The position numbers and the translations under genes are program-made. DNA of 64,000 bases, taken from contig OZ345368.1 of the NCBI GenBank assembly GCA_977006965.1, positions 2,356,001-2,420,000 on the forward strand, written 5' to 3'. The stretch comes from Phymatolithon calcareum. Lineage: Eukaryota > Rhodophyta > Florideophyceae > Hapalidiales. Below the pieces are notes generated by a model, which did no database searches, was not told the origin of the DNA, and was given only the letters and a program-made list of their open reading frames with translations. Positions 34,601-43,100 of this stretch are shown piece by piece (position 1 is the first letter of the stretch; each line of letters starts with the position of its first letter).

Positions 34601-34653
34601 TTTTGAAAAGTCTCCGTGAGACCAAGGACTTGCACATGGTGTTTTGCCATGAT
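31646..34653 (-). mobile_element. LINE with intact reading frame, 5'-truncated, 14-bp target duplication
   Basis: Both sides carry gctcgatgtaatag (31,632-31,645 and 34,654-34,667). The 3' end on the minus strand reads aaaaataaaatcatcaaata, without a long A tail. The 5' edge lies only 3 bp upstream of the first ATG of the encoded protein, so the element begins inside the coding region of a longer parent. It is the longest LINE in the window and the reference for the tail fragments elsewhere. Confidence 0.9.
31720..34650 (-). CDS. LINE endonuclease/reverse transcriptase (976 codons, open)
   Basis: The protein combines an AP-endonuclease-like domain (residues about 1-200) with a reverse transcriptase. 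Endonuclease motifs are LTET (metal-binding Glu), MGDLNARHRHWD, SNIDIF and TEHIPV. Reverse-transcriptase motifs are KAVGPDGIAVEML (block 1), WRQATLIPLYKKG and NYRPISLLSQARKI. LDLSAAYDSVPR (first Asp), RGVPQGSPLSPCLYNIFMD and the catalytic LFADDVQLQ box follow. The C-terminus ends SSQMTIA without an RNase H domain that I can see. The normal start of the endonuclease, with the N of QWN, is missing: the ATG is the first internal methionine after truncation. This is a retrotransposon protein that nicks target DNA and copies its RNA into it; the truncated nuclease is probably inactive. No stop or frameshift is present, so the insertion is recent. Confidence 0.85.
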   Translation of the reverse strand: MAKHHVQVLGLTETFQKEDTAIRVNFDQICSTRPQGPRERPRGGVALITKAGTPTKVLGKMATKAFQVVVANVMDIAVSVAYISPLASREEYDKCLEFIHRHCRGKAIIMGDLNARHRHWDRTGNWRGNKIVSWAAKFNWRIRTTTRPTFVSNHGKSNIDIFMTKSLEGEVPELLNGMWEGVTEHIPVAMRVLNYRIITQRRKKVISKTARRSLRRTTKAREEMSKWVPGMIEQLHTCTDKRELNNWYELFLKKLKEPWTSSKPRPPRFKSFWNKELDNLAKKRTRHCKTYRRTGLESDKEALREVKMLLKKKVRKAKCDQFERYLHEVEKMGPSEAANTTSKIMKSKARRKGTNKALGAPVHPSKFSEYISSVCKAEEDWNMPLRTFALNRAMKRHIARAFNRAPKGKAVGPDGIAVEMLHANKEAGLEIMLALWETCGRLKCLPRAWRQATLIPLYKKGPAHVAANYRPISLLSQARKIIDSALDAYIRENYRFNKVQLGFRKDRSTYLAILRAKSSMKKGHPFMAVLDLSAAYDSVPRDILMKRLKEKLPQEIARMVAYLLKPSWVTSAGDETETWCIIDRGVPQGSPLSPCLYNIFMDTFAEAVSKTDRNVSESPVQLFADDVQLQAKTGRGMQKLLDIATSWASENGMKWNTKPGKSEVLKYKGLQKHTFYLAGRELYQAWRLSYLGVSMNNKGVTDDTAIARVRNAAGCIHKLRELGVNVRGFKPETCIRIFKSLIIPKWEYALHVTPMTNRLLSAIESAEGLFYKNVFGKYAEHRRDRMRVLCRLGPPKMRRRHQAERFALSLVRHKKRLEETEEYVGRDEDVKEAMKDIEYLKMYEDLRQALQKSQEGSVTKKTRREETIKVWEKEEEGRSMKIPIEGKLPGILYIGERTTRLRCLRLTFNRAPLWRKSVLGAYCGIAAVVELVALQRTLASSKMSTEIEFECKRLTGALVGRELRIKNVLSSQMTIA

Positions 34654-34667
34654 GCTCGATGTAATAG

Positions 34668-36869
34668 ACGATGTGACGTGCTAAGGTTTTGAACCGGGGG
34701 GGTGGGGGATGCCTAGCAAACTCAGAAACCAGGTTAGGTGTGTATGTCTACAATTGTTTTTGTAGACGCGAGAAAACACGAGCTGCTTTCGCGTAACTGA
34801 CGAAAGTAAATGTGAACTTGGACCAATAAATATTTAATAGTTCATCTGAAATTGAGCTTTTTCAGCGCTCATATCACTTTCATTAAAACTCAGTTCTATT
34901 GGCCAGATGATCTTCCCAACTCGATCAACCTTCAACTTATAAAACCTGATGCGGGAAAAATAAGTTGGAAGCTTAAATTCGATTGTTTATTTTGATGTGA
35001 TGAGGATTTTATAAGTTGTAAATCACTACATTATTCCTCGGAAAGGAGAGAAATATAAGTTGGATTTTCTCAAGAATTTGAGAAGGGGAAGAGGAAAAAA
35101 TAAATTTTTTCTCGCTTAATTTTTGTGCAGAGGAAAGAACTAAATAAATTAGTTTTTTCTAATATTTTGAAGACGTGAACAGAAAACGACACCAGTCTGG
35201 GCATGGACCGCTTTACCATCGTTTCGATTCGTAGTGGTCCAGTGAAAGAGTCATTTTTGTACTTTGTGTGGGAGCTTCCATTGGCAACAAAGTTGTACTT
35301 TTCAAAACGGTGTGTTTTCTCGCTTCTACAAAAACAAGTCGTATATGTACCGTAAGCCGGGATAACAAATGTGTAAAACGTACTCGGGCCTGGTACTCTT
35401 ACTTTTTACTTTCATTCGTTACCCCGGCTTACGGTACACATCTCCTTATTATTTGCTTGAAGTCATTCTATCTCTACTACTCTCTTGGGTTGTTTTGAAT
35501 GAATTGGAATTATGTACATTATAGAAGAAGGCAAAATTCGGCATATAGACTGCCAATGATGCGGGAATCACCGGGTGTGCTGTAAGTCGTGTTACAGCAT
35601 TATTGTACCGCTGTCGAATGATTTGGTTGTATCTCGAGACTGGAAATTCGCAATTGCCCGCCCAACGTAAGCCGAAGGTTGCGAACCGCAAGCGATAACG
35701 GAAGAAGACGAGAAGTCGCGGTTTTTTTCTGGTTTGCGGGATTGCTGATGCAAGAAGGAGCGTGTTATCTGGCCTCCGTTCTACGTCGGCAGTGGTCGCC
35801 ACGCCAACTAATACACGTTGTTTTCTGTGCGGTCGCGATTCTGGTGCTGCTGATTGTTTGTGATTCATCTTTCTGCTATGAAATTCTAACGTGCGCCGCG
35901 CCATTAGTTGCGTAAATTGCTCGCGCGGATTTGCGAATCGCGCTCGTTTTGGAATTTACTTTGTTGCTCGCACTGACACTTTACAACTATTGAAGTGAAC
36001 CTTTGCGAGCAAGTGTAGAAGGGAAGAGAGGAATATCTGAAGTAAATTGTTGTTTTGTTTACAACTTTTTCAGTTCTGCCCGTGCGGAACTGTTGCTATT
36101 CGTCTCTCCGCTTCGTGTTTCTGAGGAACGCCTTCAATCCCTGTGGACTGGAGTGAGAAGCAATCGACCGTATTAAGGCTCAAACCGTTTCGATCGACAG
36201 ACAAGTAGACATCGTCGAATATTTGTCATACGAATATATACGAATAAATTCAAATTTTTCCAACATATGACAAATATATGTTGTTTCAAATGTATGCATC
36301 TATATTGTAATGACCAAAATTTCTTTGGTCTTTAAAATGTCGTGCCTTCAATTTAATGCATATTTAGTGGAAAATATTTAGCAGTGTTAAAATGCAAAGA
36401 TAGTGTAAAAAACGCACTAAATTCGAAGTTTCTCGCAACCTCCAGGTGCAGATTTCAAAAAAATTCGGACTTTCGAATTTTCCCGCAGCCCCCTGCATTC
36501 AATCTATTGAAATCCTTCTGCCTTCTACGACCTGGGTTTTGTTCAAAAGCGGGGAAATATCGAGATTCCCGCAGCCCCCTGCGACATGCCACAACAATAA
36601 ATTCTACCGCAAAAAGCTTTCGTTGAATGCAGGGGTTACATTCCCCTGGTTGAATGCATACTGTGAGATTTACGAGAACATTAACGCATCGTGCACAGCC
36701 GAACAATGGCCGAAAGCGACATCTTGCAAGACAAGGACAGGTGGTTCATGCACAGTAATGGCTGCCAGCAGCTCTGTCGAAGGAAGCGCGCGCGATCATG
36801 ATTGACCCATCACATCTACCAGCTATCTCCGCTGCAGCGCCCGTTCCTCCTGGCCGTCTTCCCCATCTC
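34668..36869. other. A/T-rich stretch, no recognised gene; one inverted repeat
   Basis: 34,800-35,180 is A/T-rich with several ataagttg motifs. At 35,344-35,366 and 35,415-35,438 the sequence gtaccgtaagccgg and its complement form a stem with a loop of about 50 bases. Two copies of cccgcagccccctgc occur at 36,481 and 36,570. The frame at 35,449-35,904 has no recognisable domain. Confidence 0.5.
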
Positions 36870-37856
36870 TTGGAGGTGGCGCGCCTGCTACGAAAGAAGA
36901 TAGAAACGAACCAGCGACTCCAACCGCATCCCGCAAAAAAACTCCCACCTGCTTGCACACTGGCGAGAACACCACTGCCCGCACTTGTCCCGCCCTCCCT
37001 TGTGTGACAATCAGCTTGGCCGGCGGCACCAGTCCGAGCTCCTGCATTGTCTTCGGTATATCCTCGCCCTCGAACACGCATTGAGGAAAGGAAACCGACA
37101 TCTACACATTCTCCGCAGGTACGTTCATCTCTTCGGCAACCCAATCCACCACCGATATCAACGCAACATCATTCGCGAACGTGCGCTGCGCAACGCGTAC
37201 ATCCGCCAGTCGTACCAACAAACGCGCGCCTGCGCGGGTGTACTACCGAGTTTGAGTACGCGGTCTGCAGACGGCAGTGCGCGCGCCTACACTGCCTGCT
37301 GCTGCAGCAGTTTTCACGGTACCCTTCTCTGTCGACAGCATCGCTGTAGTTTTTTCTTCAATACTGGTCTGCGTTGCGCGGCGGCCGGCGCACCCGTCTG
37401 CGTGGCGCGCGATGTGGTTGCGCGCGAGAGCGGCCGGCGCGGATTCAGTGTAGGGCCGCGACTGGGCGGCGGGGGTGGTGCCGGGACGTCGCGCGAAAGC
37501 ATTGGGAAATCGAAGGCGCGAACGAGTGTCACGGGGAAGACGAAGAACTCTGTGTGCACGAGGACGCGGCCGTCAGGCACGATGGTGTGAAGAGCGGGCG
37601 AGTTCTTCACGGGGAATAATGAGCGAACGTTTTGGAAATCATTGCTTTCATCGCTGCCGTCCACACAGATGCACGTGGCGCGTTTACGCGCTGGTGTGGC
37701 GCCCACGGCGGCATGTGGGAATGCCGTGCGCAGGAGGGAGCGTGTCGACGTGCGCGCCAGCACTGCGTCGACATCTGTGGCTTCCGTCGCTGGTGCGCAG
37801 GGGAGGACGATGAGAAGCGAGTTTTGCGCCTGCACTGCGGCCATTGCGCTGGCCAC
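36870..37856 (-). pseudogene. UBX-domain protein (UBXN4-like), damaged
   Basis: The first part (37,856 leftward) reads ASAMAAVQAQNSLLIVLPC and then CICVDGSDESNDFQNVRSLF, with PALHTIVPDGRVLV after it. That resembles the thioredoxin-like N-terminal region of UBXN4/erasin-type p97 adaptors. A proline-rich linker (PAPPPPP) follows. The UBX domain comes next (37,230-37,000): RLLVRLADVRVAQRTFANDV, WVAEEMNVPAEN, then VSFPQCVFEGEDIPKTMQEL and GLVPPAKLIV. The last two match the FP-x-x-x-F and TLxELGLxPxAxLxV parts. A TAG stop sits in the linker (about 37,240) and a one-base shift falls inside the UBX domain near 37,105. The stop could lie in an intron; the shift is harder to explain that way. The start is unclear, since the longest frame opens with GTG. 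UBX proteins recruit the p97/Cdc48 ATPase. Confidence 0.45.
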
Positions 37857-38131
37857 TTCCCCTGTGTGACGCTTCCCCCCACGGAACCCCTCTTCCTATG
37901 TGGAGCACTTCTTCGAGGTTGCTGACAAGAGCCTTGAGTCCCTACAGCGCAACCTCACACGACCGTAACCCAACGGAGAGACCGAGGGCGAAACAACGCA
38001 GGCGATGGACAGACTACTAGAATTAGAGAAAATAATGACAGCAGAAATGATAGTATGACGCGATATTCTTAGACAATGCGAAAGTAGTACATGGGAAGCT
38101 GTTCTGGTGTCGGCGACTCTGGAGTTGAGGG

Positions 38132-38503
38132 GGAGGGACCACAATTCAGGAACATGCTCGTAAAAGCCCACCAACTTTGCAAGATAAGCTTCGATAAAGT
38201 AGATCAGCGCTGAGGTGAGGGATCAAGCCTGAACCCCACGAGCAAGAACCAAGAGTGGCCCTTCCCACAATAAACAAGTATCAAAGAAAAGTCAGATTCA
38301 AGAAAGAACCAAGAATCAAAGAAAAGCCAGGATCAAAAGTCAAGAATCGAGGATGAATCAAGAAAGAGTCTGTAAGGAAGAAAACATCAGTAAGAACAAA
38401 AAAAGAAACGGAAAAATCGACGATAAAGTAGATAAGCTAGAAAGGTGCCGACTTGCCTTCAATTGGGACACATGGTACCTTCTCAATAAAATCCACTTAA
38501 TTA
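38132..38503 (+). mobile_element. 372-bp insertion ending in a LINE 3' UTR, 18-bp target duplication
   Basis: The flanks share cgactctggagttgaggg (38,114-38,131 and 38,504-38,521). The last 70 bases (agaaaggtgccgactt ... caataaaatccacttaatta) match the 3' ends of LINE copies at 49,052 and 39,048 on the minus strand. The first 300 bases are purine-rich, with repeats of caagaatcaaagaaaag, and do not resemble LINE coding sequence. It may be a non-autonomous element mobilised through the LINE tail. Confidence 0.75.
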
Positions 38504-38672
38504 CGACTCTGGAGTTGAGGGCTTCTAAAATAAAAACTTAATCTCCCCCTCCTGTGTGCCATATACAGTACCGGCGGCAGAGGTCGCGGCCATTTCGGAG
38601 GACCGTCGTTGCCAACGAGACCACGTGGACATATTCAAGGGATGGAAGTGTAAGCACCTTTTGAATGCCTAT

Positions 38673-39130
38673 TCATTTGATTTCTGGAGGGTGCCCTTTG
38701 ACGTTTTTTTCAATCGAAGTTTGTTTGAAAACCTCACTGTCTTGCGCGTATACGGGCAAGGCTACCTCAGTTGCTACCTTCCAGTGTATATCATAGTCCG
38801 TTAAAAAGTATCGCCTGTCAGAGGCGGTGGGAAAGGTTTGAATCCTTGACCATTTCTCCTCATATATATGTGATACTATGTGTCGTGTCATGAATGAAAT
38901 CAACTTGACTTCTCGTGTCTTGACGTCGGAGCAACCTTCTTCCTTTTTAATGAACTCGATGATGGTCTTTCTGAAGAGCAAAAGCTCATTTAGAGCTTTC
39001 TCGGTATCCAATATGTTGTCTCTGCCCTTTGAAGGTGTCGTATTTAAGTGGTTTTATAGAGAAGATACGATTTGCCCCAACTTGAGGAAAGTTGGCACCT
39101 TTCTAACTTATTTACTGTACTGTCGTCGAA
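38673..39130 (-). mobile_element. Two LINE fragments side by side
   Basis: From 39,130 to 39,048 the minus strand holds a LINE 3' UTR end (agaaaggtgccaactttcct ... ccacttaaatac). From 39,020 leftward it encodes another LINE C-terminal tail, TEKALNELLLFRKTIIEFIK. The order (3' UTR before coding tail) shows they are separate insertions. Confidence 0.6.
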
Positions 39131-39205
39131 TAGTTTCGCTTATCTCAGTCAGAATGACATAGGGTTGTATCAATAACATGGGCAACATCTTTTTCTTCGC
39201 CGGGG

Positions 39206-39517
39206 TCCTGTAACACTGCACCCTGTCTTGCGCCGGATGATCGCTGTCTGAGCAGCGGCTCGTGAAAGGACACGAACATGGGGTATTTAGCAGTCCCCTA
39301 TTTGTGCCGGATGATAGCTGTACGAGCAGCGGCCGGTGAACGGACGCCAACGCGGAAAACTCCGCAGTCCTCGTTTCGAACGGGTCCTATCCCCTTGCTT
39401 GCGCTGACGGGTGCGTGCGTGGCGACCAGACTGTCAGTGTCACCTCCCTAAGCGGTTCGGAATCAGCCTGGCGGATTTACTTACATCCGTTTGGAAATTG
39501 TCACAACTGAGAGCACT
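39206..39517. repeat. Dispersed 300-bp repeat, copy 2
   Basis: Second copy of 9,088-9,398, from tgtaacactgcaccctgtct through ttcggaatcagcc to gagagcactcgtttgt. It has the same internal double unit. It lies 0.7 kb upstream of the Sel1 gene. Confidence 0.8.
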
Positions 39518-40177
39518 CGTTTGTCCGACCATTCAAGGGCGTGGAGCCGCATCCATTGCGCCCTCTCCAATGCCTGGGTCGACTCTTGTGCTGCTGCAGT
39601 TCCTTTATATATAGAATAATAAAGGCAGCACTGTCGGGGTAGCGGAAGAACCCGCACGGTAAACTAGCCTCTACTTTTGCTGAGTAGAGCCGCGCTCCAG
39701 TATACAACTGTACTGTGCTAAGCTCTATCTCTCTCCTCTTTCCCTCTGGAACGCCTTGACGTGTCACAGTCCACATATGATAGCTTTCTTCCCTTTGAAG
39801 GTTTGCACATCTGCTTTCGCCACGACGAACACGTTTACAAAGTTGAAATGTTGAGACCAGCACCCGTTCTGTTCTGTTGACCAAACGATATCATAGGCTG
39901 GAGAATTTGAGATGCGTGTGGCACACACTGAGTGCGCTCAGACCAACTGTCCAGATGAGGTCCAATTGGACCTCAGATACAACACAAGGACTTGCAAGTG
40001 GCTGCGTTCTGTCTGCTTTGACTACAGTGCTGAACAAAAACGTGATTTTCTCCAGACAGATCCGTGGAACGGAAGGCGAGAAAAATTTATACAGTGAGAT
40101 TGTACCGCAGAAGCCGGAGAACGACATGGACTACACACTCCCGCGTAGGAGGCAGATCACGAACAGGCCGCTTCGCT
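39518..40177. other. Upstream region of the Sel1 gene
   Basis: A TATA-like tttatatatagaataataaa lies at 39,604-39,623, about 560 bp before the ATG. No gene was recognised. It may contain the promoter and a long 5' leader, but this is inference. Confidence 0.4.
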
Positions 40178-43100
40178 ATGGCGGATGTACCTCAGCTTGC
40201 CGACGATCCGAGGCTGGTTTACTCCACTTATGCCATCGCCTTCATCCCACTCACCTTTATTTACGCCCTGGACTTCATTAACGACAAATGGAGACCGATA
40301 CGCGAAACCCGCCGCAATGGTGTCATTCAGCTACTCGTGTCATTGCCTTCACTTGGCTGCATTATCGCATACATCGTTCTGCAAATCAAGAACGATGACC
40401 ACAAAGAAGCGGCGGCCGCAATCACTGTCGCCTGTTTCAATATATTTCACGTTGCTCGAACGATCTGGGGCCTCATCCAGCTCTATGAGTTCCGAATTTG
40501 GAATGTGTACGCTTTAAGGTGTCTTCTCCAGATGGGGTATTCTGCACCCGCCTACGACTATTCCGACGACGTGAAAAACCTAATGTCAAGATTTCGTGCG
40601 TGGTGTCCATGTGCTTCACCCTCTTCATATGCAATGTCGTCTGATCGTTCGACGTCCACAGACTCTGCGTCTTCCTCTCCGCCTTCTGAGTCTTCGCCGT
40701 CTGCAGACTCTGCGTCTTCCTCTTCGCCTTCTAATGGTTTGGCATCGGACTCTGTTATCGAGAAGAAAGGTTCGCGTATGATGTTTCTATTGAAGAGCTT
40801 TAAATCGAAATGCATGCTGCTCTATGCATGGATAATGGGCAATATGGAAGAGAATCGTCACTATTTTCATCATCCCAACCTGTCTCTGGATGAAATTCAG
40901 AGGACTGTTGACCATCACATGGTAGTTAACAACTCATTAATCGACAACGAATTCTCGGGTGCAGTGCTCCCGGTACGCCCTGTACTTCTCTCTCGAGTTA
41001 AATGTAAAGAATCAGGAAGGCTTAATGCTCTCTCACGGCTCGTGGGAACTTGCCTAAAGTCAACAAAGCCTGAAGAAAGCGCTGTTCGTTGGCTGGTCTC
41101 TTTCCTTGCCAAATTTGGACATGATTGGCTTGAGAATACCAGAGATCTGTCCATGAATTACACTGGAGCGAAGACGACAATAAGCAGCGTCAAATTGGAC
41201 GCATCCCGCGGACTCGCCGTGTTTGCCTCTTTACTTACGACCAACGGATCTTGCGACGATATGGGATCCACGGAAGGATTTGCTTCTCTTCTTTCGCCGA
41301 TAAGTTTGAATTGCATTGTGCCGCTCCGTTGCCAGACGTCACGAATTGAGATCACCGACCGATGTACGCTTCCTTTTCAGATGAAAGGATTCAAATCTCC
41401 CAACGTGGATGTACAGGAAAACGATTTTGATTTCGGGAATCACGAGGAGACGATCAGAGACGCTGTACAAGATGATTGGCACAAGGCGTCCTTAAACGAG
41501 CTCAATGATGCTCAGCGTAAGGCAGTTGAAAATATCTCTGCAACACAGCTTGCTTGTTTTGCAACCCTCATGGAAGAAGATTTCATGCTGAAAGATCGAG
41601 TTGAATGGGATCCGGAAAGAATGGTGGAAGACGCAACTTCGCTCGTTAATTGGAATGCGGAAGATCCCCGAATTGAAAATCTCTTGTATCAGCTGGGGTA
41701 CGACTTCAACAAGGACTACACTGAATTTTTTAGTGAAATACCAATTCGAAAAGAGTTCCTTGGTACATTCCAATGGACCAATAACCCAAACCGCCTTGTA
41801 TTTCAGACGAGCGTTCATGTCGACAATATTCTTGCCCTGACAGCAGGGGAAAGCCTTGCCACTTATCTCGCAGAACACGAATCATTTGTCGAACGTACGA
41901 GCTCGAAAAGAAAAACGTCCGTGTTCCAAGATCAATACGAACTTGAAATAAGCAAACTCCGAAGCAAAGTTTTACAATCACCTGCATCATTGCCCGAATC
42001 ACCTCGATTTCTAGGCTGTGTGTTTGAAACTGTGAGGAGCAGTTTAGCAGAGTGGGTTGAAAAGAATCAGCAAGGAGAAATAGAAGGGTGGACATCAAGC
42101 GTCGCACCTGTCGGAGTCAGATTCCGTTGCAGTAAGCAATTGCTCGCCGTTTTTGTGAAAGATGAAGAGGGAGATGAAATTGATCGGTATGTGCGAAGAA
42201 GGAATTTGTTCCTGCGACTATTGTGGGAAGTCGAAGCACATTTGCATTGGAGGTTGGGTAAAGACTTCTCTAGAGAGAGTCAAGATATTCGAGAGTCTTC
42301 GTTCCTGATCATGCTGACCATACTTGGGTTTCCATCCTTGAAACTGGAAGAACATCAGGACAGGGGACCTTTAGCATCTTCAGGACAAGGCGAGCAAGCC
42401 ATTGCATTTCAACAGGAATTCTCATTGACGCCGATTGGAGGACCGCAGAAACTCCACATAGTGCTGAGATTCGACGCAGATGCACAGGCAGTATCGGTGG
42501 AGCTGCACCCGGAAGATCTATTCTTCAAGTGGCAGGATTGGAAGGACGCGTTCATGGGGAGGATTTCTGCACAAAAACATTGGAGACAGACTCGATTACT
42601 ATCCAAACGTGAGAGTCTTCGAGAGGAAGCATTTCATTCCAAATTATCATCTCCGGTTAAAGTGGTTTCCATGGAAGAGCTAGGGACCGAATATGATTTT
42701 ACATATTGGTCTGGCTGGCCTCCATGGATGGTCCAGATTGCACAGTTCGAGATGAAAAAGCTATGCCAATTCTATGGCACCATAGGCCAAGGCGAAGGAT
42801 ACTCTCAAGTCTATGCTTGGCTGTATATGCAATTTATTGCATATCTGAATGCTGCTATGGATGTTCATTTTCTAACAACAACGACCCCGACAAAACTATA
42901 CGAAAACGGGCATCGAGCTCTGAGCGTAGGCCTTGAAGAAGAAGCCATGAAGTCGTTTGCACGATGCATCGCGGAGCATGGTCACAGGGGTGCTCTGAAG
43001 GATGCCGTTAATGTTGTTCTAAAGAAAGATCCGGTTTCACTGGCCCAGGCACGTGTTTTGATTTTACGAATGGATGTCTGGTTCAATGTTCTTCTTAAAG

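Noticed and set aside
36985-37590. 201-codon plus-strand frame
   Set aside because: It covers the complement of the UBX-type gene; the minus strand shows conserved motifs, this strand none.
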